From positions 76,231,032-76,295,031 of the forward strand of contig JAOWCC010000936.1 in NCBI GenBank assembly GCA_030867875.1: DNA of 64,000 nt, in the 5' to 3' direction. The position numbers and the translations under genes are program-made. The notes beneath the pieces were generated by a model that was not told where the DNA came from, ran no database searches, and saw only the letters and a list, made by a program, of their open reading frames with translations. Below, piece by piece: positions 19,439 to 28,989 of this stretch (position 1 is the stretch's first letter; every line of letters begins with the position of its first letter). The DNA is from Actinernus sp. WN-2022. Taxonomy: Eukaryota; Cnidaria; Anthozoa; Actiniaria; Actinernidae.

Positions 19439-20074
19439 ATGGACACATTAACAGAACAAATTCCCTTTAACGCACTCATAATTGGCCCCACAAACTGCGG
19501 AAAGACTCAGTTCATAGTTGATCAATTGAGAGGTCCATTTCGTTTTAAATTTGAATATATCGTATTAATTTGTCCCACCTATGCTAACAATAAAACCTAT
19601 AAAGGCGTTGGTAGGGGAGATCCTCGTTTCATTGTCCTAGCGCCTTCTCAGAATGACATTGATGCAACCCTAGGCGACTGTGCATGTTTTTTCGAAGGAA
19701 CAAATACACTTATTATCCTTGATGATTGTGCGGCAAGCAAGGATGTTAAGGGAAGGACCAATAAGATATCCGATTTAGCCTTTTCTGCACGCCACATTGG
19801 TATTTCGATTTGGGCCTCATCACAAACACAAAAGAGTATATGTAAGAACTTTCGCGAGAATTGCGCAATCGTTGTGGCATTTCGCATCGCAAGCGCACCG
19901 GGCTTGAAGGATCTATTCGATGACTACGGCGCTAGCATATCCTTAGATGATAAGAAGCTATTCATTTCAGAACTTGAGACTAAGTTCGCACATATATGTT
20001 TCTGTTTGCGACATCCCTTTTCCACACTATTAGAGATACCTTCACCTATGGTATGTCACAATACGTTGAAGTAA
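19439..20074 (+). CDS. FtsK/HerA-type genome-packaging ATPase
   Basis: 211 residues from the ATG at 19,439 (context ACCATGG), preferred over upstream ATGs at 19,364 and 19,400 that overlap the capsid gene. The Walker A motif GPTNCGKT is at residues 16-23 and Walker B LIILDDC at 91-97, with a sensor-like SSQT at 127-130. This is the A32/IVa2-like packaging ATPase organisation of Polintons, adenoviruses and NCLDVs, and its length is normal for the group. It should power DNA entry into the procapsid. It follows the capsid candidate by 25 bp and precedes the 219-aa gene by one base, so these genes probably share a transcript or are arrayed by termination-reinitiation. Confidence 0.88.
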   Translation: MDTLTEQIPFNALIIGPTNCGKTQFIVDQLRGPFRFKFEYIVLICPTYANNKTYKGVGRGDPRFIVLAPSQNDIDATLGDCACFFEGTNTLIILDDCAASKDVKGRTNKISDLAFSARHIGISIWASSQTQKSICKNFRENCAIVVAFRIASAPGLKDLFDDYGASISLDDKKLFISELETKFAHICFCLRHPFSTLLEIPSPMVCHNTLK

Positions 20075-20075
20075 G

Positions 20076-20735
20076 ATGGATAAAGATTTTGATGATGAAT
20101 TAATGAACATACTAGCTGAATCCGGCGAAATAGATGTGACAGGGCCTCCACCAAGGGCCGAATGCGGCTACAGCAGTAGCGGCAGCAAAGCTTCCATCGT
20201 AGCTACCTGCAAAAATTGCCATGCAGTACACTGCGCTACCACCAATGAAGATAGTAGCATAGAAATCAGCGAACATAGGGAATCTCTTTCTATTCTAGCC
20301 GTGACTGGTACGACAAAAGAATATCTAGGGAAGAATTTTTCTCTTGGGGACATTTCTAAGTTACCTGATAAAGACATAGAACGCCTATATCGTAGATACC
20401 AAGCCGTCTTAGCGAAGCAAATAAATGACTGCTTAGTGGATAGAGCACTAAGTCTAGCAACTTGTGTAGTCGCATATGTGAGGACTCTAGATTCTCGACA
20501 ACAACGAAGGCTGTTGAAAGCTCTAAAGAAAGACCGCTTACTCCGAAACGAGATATCTGCACTGGCTGGCCGATTGGCCTACAAAGCAGGTCCACTTGTA
20601 GCACTAACTAGTGCCCTTTGTCACGTTGTTAACCATTCTATGCCCACTAAACAGGACTCCGAGGCGCAAGTATTGCCTAGCGAAGACGAAGTTGATGAAG
20701 TACTTGAGGTATATTCAAATTTAAAAGAATCTTAA
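20076..20735 (+). CDS. Hypothetical helical protein with short Cys/His cluster (219 aa)
   Basis: 219 residues with an ATG at 20,076, one base after the ATPase stop. The N-terminus is acidic and carries CKNCHAVHC at 45-53, a possible zinc site. From about residue 90 it is helical and basic (DKDIERLYRRYQAVLAKQIND), ending in an acidic tail. I see no membrane segment and no catalytic motif. I recall similar proteins (ERLY...Y...L core) beside the same capsid/ATPase pair in cnidarian genomes, so it is a conserved member of this lineage, function unknown. A scaffold or core protein would fit its place directly after the packaging ATPase, but that is a guess. Confidence 0.7.
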   Translation: MDKDFDDELMNILAESGEIDVTGPPPRAECGYSSSGSKASIVATCKNCHAVHCATTNEDSSIEISEHRESLSILAVTGTTKEYLGKNFSLGDISKLPDKDIERLYRRYQAVLAKQINDCLVDRALSLATCVVAYVRTLDSRQQRRLLKALKKDRLLRNEISALAGRLAYKAGPLVALTSALCHVVNHSMPTKQDSEAQVLPSEDEVDEVLEVYSNLKES

Positions 20736-20789
20736 ATGTAATTAACGTATTGAAGTTACCTCAACCACTAAGTAATTACTCTTAACAAG

Positions 20790-21161
20790 ATGGAAATTGA
20801 TACCCATTCCGAAGATCGAAATGATCCCATCACGAAAGAACCAGTAAAACCCCCACCAAATCCAAAACGAGTCGCTGCAGGTAAACTCATAGCGCAAAGA
20901 AGGAAAGAAAATATCGCCAATGTGGCGGCAACGCAGGCGCAGGTAGACAGTCATACCAATAAGCCAAGTTTGATATCAACTAATACCACACTTGCTGTAA
21001 TTGGGGTAAGCATAGCATTTGTGGGTTTGTACTATCAGTATAAGCAATACAAACAAACGCAACGAGTTAACCACAGCTCCACTGAAGCCACAGACAGCTC
21101 AGCTGCCGCTACCAAAGAAACCCCAAAAGGTCGTAACCTAAAAACTCAAGGCATGATATAG
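20790..21161 (+). CDS. Small single-pass membrane protein (123 aa)
   Basis: 123 residues, with an ATG at 20,790 in the context CAAGATGG. A Pro-rich start contains PPPNPKRVAAGK (residues 21-32), followed by a basic helix. One transmembrane segment covers about 67-83 (LAVIGVSIAFVGLYYQY), and the tail is polar with Ser/Thr/Lys. The PNPKRVAAGK motif followed by one TM segment is a combination I recall from other cnidarian elements of this type. It is one of three consecutive small membrane genes after the 219-aa gene, on the same strand. Confidence 0.65.
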   Translation: MEIDTHSEDRNDPITKEPVKPPPNPKRVAAGKLIAQRRKENIANVAATQAQVDSHTNKPSLISTNTTLAVIGVSIAFVGLYYQYKQYKQTQRVNHSSTEATDSSAAATKETPKGRNLKTQGMI

Positions 21162-21220
21162 CATTTGAAGCCACGCCGTAGACACATATTAATCGGCGAT
21201 GTAAACGTTGTTCCAACAAG

Positions 21221-21439
21221 ATGGTTAGCGAACTTATGAACACAATACAGGAAGCTACTATATTGACTGGACTTGCGGCAGGTATCGGTTGGGTCGGAAA
21301 AAAAGCAATCAAAGAGCCTTTGACTAACGATCCTTCATCTAGTATTTTGAACTTCGTGAAGTGGATAGCGGTTCTATCTGGTGGCCTCGCAGCTAAGAAA
21401 TACCTAAAGGACAAAGGGTATTGGAAGCCTGTTGAGTAA
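21221..21439 (+). CDS. Very small hydrophobic protein (72 aa)
   Basis: 72 residues, with an ATG at 21,221 in the context CAAGATGG. Two moderately hydrophobic segments (ILTGLAAGIGWVGKKA at 13-28 and WIAVLSGGLAAKKYL at 48-62) are joined by a Pro-containing turn. The C-terminus reads KDKGYWKPVE. It follows the 123-aa gene by 59 bp on the same strand and shares its start context. It could be a small virion membrane protein; short length limits confidence. Confidence 0.55.
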   Translation: MVSELMNTIQEATILTGLAAGIGWVGKKAIKEPLTNDPSSSILNFVKWIAVLSGGLAAKKYLKDKGYWKPVE

Positions 21440-21469
21440 CAGGGGCGACTCTACCTCGCCTTCGAAGCT

Positions 21470-21889
21470 ATGGCAGCAATAATATTTATGGGATTTGTCT
21501 TCGCCATAACTAGTGCTGCCGCTAGTATTGCCACATACGAAATAGAAAAAGCAATTAGCGGGCCTAATGCTACTGCCGCAGAGATGTTAAGACATGATAA
21601 GGCCCAGGAGAAGGCAAATGCCGCTATAGCAACCTATGAGAAAAATCGAGAAAAACGACTAGAAGCAAACGCCACCTGGAACCACTGGAAAGAAAATAAC
21701 GCACACGTTGGACTTAAAGATAGAATCGATGCAATGCGAAAACTCAATATATATCACATATTGCAAATGAAACTGGAAAAGCCTAAACCCTCAGATTATC
21801 GACCATCTAATTCGAGGAAAACTGCCGAATTGGTGGCCTTAGGTGGTAGTGTATTCGCGACTGGATACGTTGCCACTCGATTCTTATAA
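21470..21889 (+). CDS. Small protein with hydrophobic ends (139 aa)
   Basis: 139 residues, with an ATG at 21,470 (GCTATGG). Residues 2-21 are hydrophobic (AAIIFMGFVFAITSAAASIA) and could be a signal anchor. The middle is a charged helix (EKANAAIATYEKNREKRLEA). A Pro-containing SDYRPSNS segment follows, then a Gly/Ala-rich hydrophobic end (LVALGGSVFATGYVATRFL). It is the last of the rightward cluster before the integrase spacer. The layout (hydrophobic N-term, helix, DY-P-S) recurs in hypothetical proteins of similar elements as far as I recall. Function unknown, probably membrane-associated. Confidence 0.6.
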   Translation: MAAIIFMGFVFAITSAAASIATYEIEKAISGPNATAAEMLRHDKAQEKANAAIATYEKNREKRLEANATWNHWKENNAHVGLKDRIDAMRKLNIYHILQMKLEKPKPSDYRPSNSRKTAELVALGGSVFATGYVATRFL

Positions 21890-22276
21890 GAATTGGTTAT
21901 AGCTATGCTTTTAAAAAACGAGCTTTTTTACGTTTAACGTAATTACTAGATCACTTACTAGATTACTAGAGTACTACTAGAGTATTACTAGAGTATTACT
22001 ATAAGATTACTAAACGAATCTACATAAAATAAGAAAAATAAAAAATAAAAAAAAAGAAGGATAAGAACTTGTCAGCTAGATAAGTCTTTATCTCTAGTCG
22101 CTGGATACGCTATTAGTCGATATGCCTTTTAAAAAACGAGAATTTTTACGCTCGACGAGATACTAAAAAAAAAAAAAGAATAAGAACTAGTTGGTTAGAT
22201 AAGTTCTTATTCCTTTTTTTTTTTTTTTTTTTTTTTTTTTCTCTTCTTGTTGAAGGTTAGAATACATAGATATATA
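21890..22276. other. AT-rich spacer with duplicated hairpins before the integrase
   Basis: Two related units occur (about 21,902-22,094 and 22,117-22,212). Each starts with TTTTAAAAAACGAG and ends in a hairpin: an imperfect one at 22,059-22,094 and a perfect GAATAAGAACT stem at 22,178-22,188 with 22,202-22,212, followed by a T tract. Between them is a run of ATTACTAGAGT repeats (about 21,946-21,999). These may be transcript 3' ends of the rightward cluster. Confidence 0.55.
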
Positions 22277-23314
22277 ATGGATGCTAAACTTGCGAATACC
22301 TTCTATGGTCCTATGGGCTATTGGAAAGGTTATGCTGCAATTAGTAAGTTATCAAAGGCTGCAAAAGTATCGGAAGATGTAGCTAAGGGTTGGTTAGAGA
22401 AACAAGCCATGTGGCAAATATATCTATCACCACCACGCTATATTCCACGACCACATTGGACTGTATCGAAACCTAATGAAGTTCATCAAGCTGATTTGAT
22501 ATTTCTACCTCATGATAGACCTAGTCGTGGAAGGAAACTATATAAGTATGCTTTAGTGGTAATCGATGTAGCTTCTAGATATAAAGAGGCTGAACCTTTA
22601 GCATCGAAAGATAGTGGTGAAGTGTCTGCAGCATTCGAACGAATCTATAAACGTAGTCCACTAGAATGGCCAAAAACATTACAAGTAGATCCTGGTAGAG
22701 AATTCATGGGACGTATGTCTGAAACATTAGAACTACGTGGTACGAAAGTTCAACGAGGTGAGGCTGGTAATCATAGAGCGCAAGGCTTCGTCGAACGAGC
22801 GAATAGAACACTAGCTGAGAGATTGTTTGGATATCAATATGCACAAGAGATGGTACTTACTTCGGAAGGATCAGATGAGCGTAGTAGAGAATGGGTAGTT
22901 CGTTTACCAATGGTTATCAAAGCCCTGAACAGTGAGGTGACTCGACTTACAGGAAAGGAGCCTTCAAAATCTGTAGTGACGCAACGAGTAGATCTAAAGA
23001 CTCCTACATATTCGCGCACTGTTGGTTTGAGAGAAGAGCGCCTACCATTCGACGTTCTAGTTCGATATCTTTACGCACCAGGAGAATTGGAAGGGGGTGA
23101 AAAACGTAGAGCTACTGATCCTGTGTGGAGTTTGCAGATATACACCATTTCGCGAAGTGTAGTATCTTCGGGACAGCCTGTGCTTTACTACCTTGCGAAG
23201 CGAGAAGGGGAGAAGGACGCACCCAAACGTGGATTCGTTCGTGAAGAGCTACAAGTTGTTCCTAGGGATACGGAACTACCACCGAAAGGAATTCTGTTTG
23301 TATCCAAGCGCTAG
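22277..23314 (+). CDS. Retroviral-type integrase of the Polinton-like element
   Basis: 345 residues from the ATG at 22,277; the frame continues ten codons upstream only by TTG. The rve core is clear: Asp73 in VHQADLIFLP, Asp138 in LQVDPGREFMG, and Glu173 in QGFVERANRTL, with 34 residues between the last two. Around it are the family's RYKEAEPL and NHRAQGF segments. A C-terminal SH3/chromo-like module (DPVWSLQIYTI...YYLAKREG...GFVREELQVV) ends the protein. It should bind the element's TIR ends and insert it with the short target duplication seen here. I see no HHCC zinc finger at the N-terminus. The stop codon overlaps that of the convergent polymerase (CTAG at 23,311-23,314). Confidence 0.9.
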   Translation: MDAKLANTFYGPMGYWKGYAAISKLSKAAKVSEDVAKGWLEKQAMWQIYLSPPRYIPRPHWTVSKPNEVHQADLIFLPHDRPSRGRKLYKYALVVIDVASRYKEAEPLASKDSGEVSAAFERIYKRSPLEWPKTLQVDPGREFMGRMSETLELRGTKVQRGEAGNHRAQGFVERANRTLAERLFGYQYAQEMVLTSEGSDERSREWVVRLPMVIKALNSEVTRLTGKEPSKSVVTQRVDLKTPTYSRTVGLREERLPFDVLVRYLYAPGELEGGEKRRATDPVWSLQIYTISRSVVSSGQPVLYYLAKREGEKDAPKRGFVREELQVVPRDTELPPKGILFVSKR

Positions 23315-26300
23315 ACAGCGTACTCTATTGGTTCGGTATGGATTCCGTCAGGCAGAACGTATCTTTTGTCGTAGTAAGCTGAAAGTCCAAGTTTCTGCTG
23401 TTCGTAGGTTGCCATACCTTCTGGCAGTAGCCGGAAGCCTCGGTTTTTCGCCACGTCAATACTACCCTGGAGCGCTGCTTCGAATCTAGCCCATGAAACG
23501 TCGTTGTGCCGTCTAGACATACCTTTGGTGGAATACTTCTTGCTGCCACCTACATCGACGTAGTAGGCTTTCGAACATAGGGCAATGGCGCGCTGTCCTT
23601 CGAATTCGAGCTTGAAGAGACCTGGTGTACGACTGCTCCACTTGTCCCAAGCTAACCACTCTTTTCTGTGGGCTGCAAAGTCCTCGCACAATTCTGGTCG
23701 TACAACTTCATCGATGGTGTTTCCCGAAATTGCGATGTAGGCACTGTCCGTATCCATCTGGATGTATTCTAAATCATCTCGAACGATGTACTTGTCGAGG
23801 AAGTCGTAGTAGAACTCGAGCATGCGAAGTTTGGCAAGCTGGTACACGGCAATACCTACTTGGAAAGGGCGTTTGATTCGGATCTGGTTCTTTCTACTTT
23901 CAAGTTCGTATGCCAGACCAATCTCTTCCAGGTCTTCGAACCAAACACTTCGCATCGCTTTGTCGACGACCTTCTCGTCTTTGGTGTAGGTGACATTTGT
24001 TTGTCGCCCCAAATCTTCGATCAACTTTCCATAGGCACTATTTCCAAGTAGCTTGAACACGTCTGCTAGCAAGGTTTTACTTTTGTCTACATCTCCTGTA
24101 CGTCGTGCTTCGGTGACTTGATCCACAAACCATTCGAATACTTTTTTGGGTTCGTAGTCTATCGTGCGATAGACAGCAGTGATCTCCGCTCCATGATCAA
24201 TATACCACCATAGTAGAGGTTCGTAGAGTAGCAACCTCTTTCCAGAGAGACTCCCAACTAGCTTCTTTTCCTTGCTTCGCTTTCTACCTGTCCTTGCGAG
24301 GTAGGCCAACATTTCTGGAGATATTGCTTCCTTGGGGATTTCCCGATTATAGAAGAAGGGTGGCATCTCCTCAAATTTCTTCCACAATTCTTTTGGTATT
24401 TCGATGTCTACCTCCGCATATCCAAACCATGTTCCCCTACGTATACGTTCGACAAGTTCTTCGGCGGCTGGACCTGGCTCGTCATAGTGAACAACATTTT
24501 CTTTTCCACAAGGCATTTCGAATTCCATCGTAGAAAGATATAGGGCGTTAGCATCGTATCCAACCACTTTGCGGCAAATCTTAGTTCCACCCTGATGACT
24601 GCGAATCTTAGTCACTCCTGCTTCGTGTCGTCTGGTGAACACTATGCTTGGACCTCCTACGACAGCACCTTTCAGCATGTGATAGGCTTCCCCACTTGGT
24701 GCAAACAACTCAGCTCCACGTTCTACACTTCCTCGAAGCAGGAACTGTAGCGAGACTCCTGGGATGGACACTGCGTCTTTCAGCATGTCTACTCCTTTCT
24801 CGTGATAGAAGTCTCGCATCTTTTCGAGTGCCTCTAGGAATGGAACTACGTCTAGGTCGTTGTAGTATCGTAGCCAGTCTGCAAAGGTCTCCATTCCTTT
24901 ATCGAGAAAGGTGCGCTTGCAATCTTTGAACTCTGACCTAGATAGTAGGTGTTGACCTTTCAACTTCGAACCCCACTCTCGATAATCTGGCAATCCAACG
25001 TGATCCAACTTGTCTGGAGAGTCGAACCACTCATATGGGAAGAAACTCTTTTGCAACTCACATCCATAAGGCAGCGATCCAACGTTCGTAAGAAGTTCCA
25101 GGTCCAAGATAGTTCATCATATCGAGGAAACGGAACTCGGGAGTCAAGAGAAACATAGTGGTGTTGGCTTTCTTTGCGACCCTGACTTTCTTGCATGTGT
25201 CGGCGATGGTTTCTACAAAGTAGTTCCTAATCAGATTCATATCGTACCGGCCAGAGTTGAATCCTAATACAGGAACTTGATTTGTCCATTCGTCAATCTT
25301 CATTTGTTGTTCCTTCGATAGGGTGTCGAAAGAGAATTCGGGTGTCCTGGGACAGAGCTGTTCTGCAACGACTTCTCGGATTACCTGTGCTCTTCGCTGG
25401 AGTTCTTCGACGAAGTCAGCTATGAGTTCTTTTGGATCACATCGACAGAGGTGGGTTGGTGTTCGATCATATGTGTCTGCAATTGATACTGATATTGGGA
25501 CATGGACGTTTTCGATGATCAAGCGGTCTGTTGGTTGTCGACCTTTCGTTTTGTCGAGATAGGCTTCGAAGTCATACACTATGGCATGTGGGTAAGCGGT
25601 TTGTATCGGAGTTGGAATTGGTTCGCCGGTATTCTTCGTCGAGCATTCCCAAGCCTCAATCACTGTATATCCGGCTGATCGTAGCTTTGCCGCCCTTTCA
25701 CAAGTCTTAAGATATAACTTACTCCCCCAGTCTTTGCTTTTCGTACATTTTGGACATCCATGAAAGTAGCATCCATGATATTGAAAGATCGTTTTCGAAA
25801 GAGGTTCATAGCCGTCAACAAACGCTCCTTCTATCCAACGTTCTCCACCATGACCACAAGCCGCGTGATGAATATGGCGTTCGATTCTTTCCATTTCACA
25901 TTTCAACCAACGTAGGGCTTTCTTACTCGCACGACACACTGGCCAGAATGCTTTTTCGTATGCTGACTGAGGTACCGTGATTTCTTTTCCAGGGCAAACG
26001 ATCTTCGTTTCGCCACGACTGCAACGATCTGAGTGGCGTTGAAGGTTGCAAGCCTTTGTGAATCGTTGCTTACAATCGTTGCATATGTAGAGGTGCCCTA
26101 TCTTGTTGATGTTATTAATGTAGAAGGCGTGTCCGTCGTATATACCAATTATCATTATCTTCTCGTAGTGGGCTGCATGTCGCATCAGATGCCAAGCGCC
26201 ATCCTCCGTCGGTTCGTACACCCGAATACCGATTCCAAAGTACGCCTCGACTTCATCTAGCTGGTCTAAGGAAGTCTTGGGAACGTCTCGACTAGGTGCC

Positions 26301-26917
26301 ACCAAGCCATAGAAGTCCTGAACGAGCCTTCGAGCTGCGACGCAACATCTATCTGCTCGTGCTCCTTTGTGTATGGCAAGGCAGCGCCACAGACACAGGT
26401 TGTCCCCGTATTGATCGAGGGCAATCATTCCTTTTTTCGGGCGAAGCCATTGTGGCAGTGGGCCCGTTCCTAATAGAGGCTGACGATCAATCACAACTTT
26501 GACATCCACGTAAATCCAACGCACGAATGCCCACTGAGTATTTGGACGATCGATGTTGTCAGGATTCAACCGAGCTGTCTCTTGGCTATTGATCCACTCT
26601 TCTGCATCACCTAAGGCATTCACCCATGGAGAGCCTGTGACTGTCTTGGAGAAGAGCATCACCCGGGCATCATTGACGTTGCGAATGCGATAGGTATAAC
26701 CGTAACGTAGATAGAAGCTGGTTCCTACATTTGCAGTCAACTTTCCTAAGATCCTAGGCGTCAAATCACCTGCCACACCTTGGAAGAAGCGCCATCGAAT
26801 CGTCCGCCTACCTTTCTCCTCTCCCTCAAGCATACCATCTCTCTCATCGAGAATAGTGGATGCCTCTCGAGCTAGACTCCTTGGTAAAGGTTCGCTACGA
26901 GGTCGTCGGGCTGCCAT
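23311..26917 (-). pseudogene. polB: Protein-primed family B DNA polymerase (pPolB), one frameshift
   Basis: Two overlapping minus-strand frames together cover a pPolB of about 1,200 residues. The first starts at ATG 26,917 and ends at 25,058; the second is open from 25,107 to the stop at 23,311. In the first: an OTU-like YGDNLCLWRCL with Cys175 and a later GHAFYIN (His263); a C2HC zinc finger (Cys279, Cys282, His295, Cys299); a VDGY...YHGCYFHGC segment (residues 368-389) recalling Vsr-type nuclease folds; and exonuclease motifs DFE (449-451) and NSGRYDMNLI. In the second: ExoIII YYNDLDV (81-87), polymerase motif A DANALY (185-190), motif B KLLGNSAYG (352-360) and motif C DTDS (452-455). Continuity breaks near 25,075-25,085, where a one-base length change puts the frames out of register. 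It is either a real inactivating mutation or an assembly error. Confidence 0.88.
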
Positions 26918-27051
26918 TTTCTTTTGCAACCTTGTGTGGTGATATACTATATACAAATCTTATCTTTAATGGGTATTCACATTTGGGGTTCTTCAATCAC
27001 GCGCGGTTGTCTAATCTGTATGGTACCAATAGGATATACTATAAAATAACC

Positions 27052-27381
27052 TTTCTCTAATAGAGTGTTGAAATGTAAAAAAATACGATTTAAAAAATAG
27101 TACAACAAAACTGCTCCAATCCGGAAAAAAGAGGTAGAAACCGATATCGTAAAAATACGATAAATAGTATTTAATCCGCCTTCGTTGGGCAAGAAAAAAG
27201 TTGTAACATTTTGCCTCTGGGCAAGAAAAGTGGTATCACTTTACTCAGTAGTATAGGGGGAGTAAAAACTGATACCACTTTTTTGTTGTGCAAGGACGTC
27301 AAAAAGGAGATTTCTGAATTTGCTTTTTGACGTCCTTGTGCAAGAAAAAAGTGGTATCATTTTGACTCCCCCTATACTACT
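27052..27381. repeat. Right terminal inverted repeat of the Polinton-like element
   Basis: Inverted match to 12,074-12,504, ending at AGTAGTATAGG read from the right. It lacks the roughly 100-bp duplicated unit found in the left copy. The polymerase ATG lies 135 bp inside it. Confidence 0.85.
27247..27381. repeat. Terminal palindrome (hairpin) inside the right TIR
   Basis: Counterpart of 12,074-12,208: two arms of about 59 bp around a 16-nt loop, with the same GGACGTCAAAAAG closing the stem. Confidence 0.85.
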
Positions 27382-27835
27382 CATACAATTGCTGCGAATT
27401 CCTATCAAAGCTAGTAGTTGATGAAGATCTGGTGAATTCCCAGTCTGGACACAAATAGCGACAGGTTTGAATTAACATATTGCCGCGCCGCTTTAGTGAT
27501 GGAAGATGTTTGATTTATCTCATTTTAAATGAACACTGTTAACTTTTGAAAACCCTTTTTGTTTAGGCTTTCCTCTTGTTAGATTTCATGCCTAAAAACA
27601 ACGAAACTCTCGATCGTTTTGAAAATCCCAAGCGTAGTTTCTTGTATTCAGTAAAAGTACTGGAGAAGCCATACACGCGCGCTGTAGCAATTCAAATTTA
27701 AAAGAAATTCCCTGCCTTTATCTTTTATTTTAGATTTCAAAATAGCCATATAATAAAACTCTTATTAACCGATATACCTTTGTTATATTTGAAAAGCTTT
27801 ATTTGAGGTAATAATTATTGTATAGACTTGCTATA
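27382..27835. other. Non-coding flank, begins with CATAC duplication
   Basis: CATAC at 27,382-27,386 is the right-hand target duplication. The rest is AT-rich with no recognisable gene or repeat. Confidence 0.5.
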
Positions 27836-28251
27836 ATGCGGGTATCAGCGGCCATCCCGAGGGGGCGGCCCCCAGGCACCCAGGGGCATTTGTCACAGCA
27901 GCCATGACAAATACATGCTAAAACCCCTTGGGTGGGGCAGAAAATTATGACAAAAACCCCCACCCCTGGGGCAACATATTATAAGTATAAGAAGCTAAAC
28001 GTTTTAGAAGTGTCAAAAATCTTAATAGTTTTATACAAATATTATCCTTTATTTCTTTGTTCTGTCTTCCGACAGTGGATGGCTTAATTTAATCTCTTAA
28101 TTTGAATGATAATGGTATGTCCCCGGGGTATTTTGACGAAAACGCAAAAGCGTGTGGGGCATGTTTTTGCTACAAATCCCCTGCTAAGCCCTTGGGTTGC
28201 CCGTGGGTTGCCCGGGGGCCGCCCCCTCGGGATGGCCGCTGATACCCGCAT
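27836..28251. mobile_element. 416-bp MITE with GC-rich TIRs
   Basis: Ends are inverted repeats beginning ATGCGGGTATCAGCGGCCA, continuing through CCCGAGGGGGCGGCCCCC, with about 37 bp identical and more distant similarity inside. The left arm is at 27,836-27,875 and the right arm at 28,212-28,251. The interior is AT-richer and non-coding. Flanking TA-rich sequence gives no clear duplication. Confidence 0.85.
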
Positions 28252-28960
28252 AATTCTCAAGCACGGCTCTCCAACCAGGCGCACCGAGATTTATGGGTCC
28301 GCGGACCCAGAAATGTTAATATGTACACGACAAAAATAGGTGTTGTGGCGAAAACTTTTGGGTCCGCGGACCAAATTTAGGGGTGTAGACACTCGGCCAA
28401 AATGCTTGGTACAGGCACCACTCCCAAATGTTGCAAAAAGCTTTGCTAGCGCTATTAATATTTATACCTGTTAGCTGTTGGCTCATCATCAGTGGCTCGA
28501 GTTACCATGTTTTTTCAGGGCTAGGGTTTTGGGTTTTGGTTGCAAATGAATGCGAGAAGGTAAGTAATTCAGCTTCCGCCAGTGTGTGCTTTGCTTACCG
28601 GTTGTCGGTCTATGTACTGGAAAATGGGAGTGATGCGAGTTGAAAAATGCGAGTTGCATGCAAGAAAAAGTAAGAAAACTGAGATTAGAGTTCCTGCAAT
28701 TGTAAATGCTTTTTGAGATGGAAAAAAACAAATTTTCCGTATACGGGAACTCCGAGTCAGTCTGGATCCCTAGAAAAATGAACCAGCGTATACCTCGCTG
28801 GACGTTTATTTTGTTGACTTTACCCTCACAGTTCTTCAGAGCTAACTCCTTTCTAATTCTAATTTACAATATTTCGATTACAATCACAATTCAGTTCAAT
28901 CTATTACTTAGTTTAACTATTCCCTTTCTTCTATCTCTGATTCTTCCAGCGAAAGCAATG
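28252..28960. other. Non-coding DNA with two TGGGTCCGCGGACCCA palindromes
   Basis: A 16-bp perfect palindrome TGGGTCCGCGGACCCA sits at 28,294-28,309 and its 12-bp core GGTCCGCGGACC recurs at 28,361-28,372. Otherwise no gene. The 154-codon frame starting at 28,706 lacks any domain and overlaps repeat arms. Confidence 0.5.
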
Positions 28961-28989
28961 TGCATCTTGAGGAAGTCCTACCTCCCCCT

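Larger units (their letters stand above)
12074..27381. mobile_element. Polinton-like endogenous viral element, near-complete (15.3 kb)
   Basis: A 15,308-bp unit bounded by inverted repeats that begin 5'-AGTAGTATAGGGGG, with a CATAC(A) duplication at the insertion site; AG...CT termini and 6-bp duplications are Polinton/Maverick hallmarks. It encodes a retroviral-type integrase, a protein-primed family B DNA polymerase, an FtsK/HerA packaging ATPase, a candidate major capsid protein, a candidate minor capsid protein and about seven further proteins, several with membrane segments. All frames are intact except the polymerase, which has one frameshift. No adenain-like protease is recognised. Genes lie on both strands in a compact, virus-like arrangement. 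The gene set recalls uncharacterised protein families that recur in cnidarian genomes, so this is probably one member of a lineage distinct from classical Polintons and adintoviruses; that placement needs an HMM search. Confidence 0.88.

Noticed and set aside
21946..21999. ATTACTAGAGT repeats as an iteron origin
   Set aside because: Too short and irregular, and Polinton-type elements replicate from TIR ends by protein priming.
23311..26917. Two separate polymerase genes
   Set aside because: The motifs form one pPolB in order; the second frame has no independent promoter space and starts inside the exonuclease domain.
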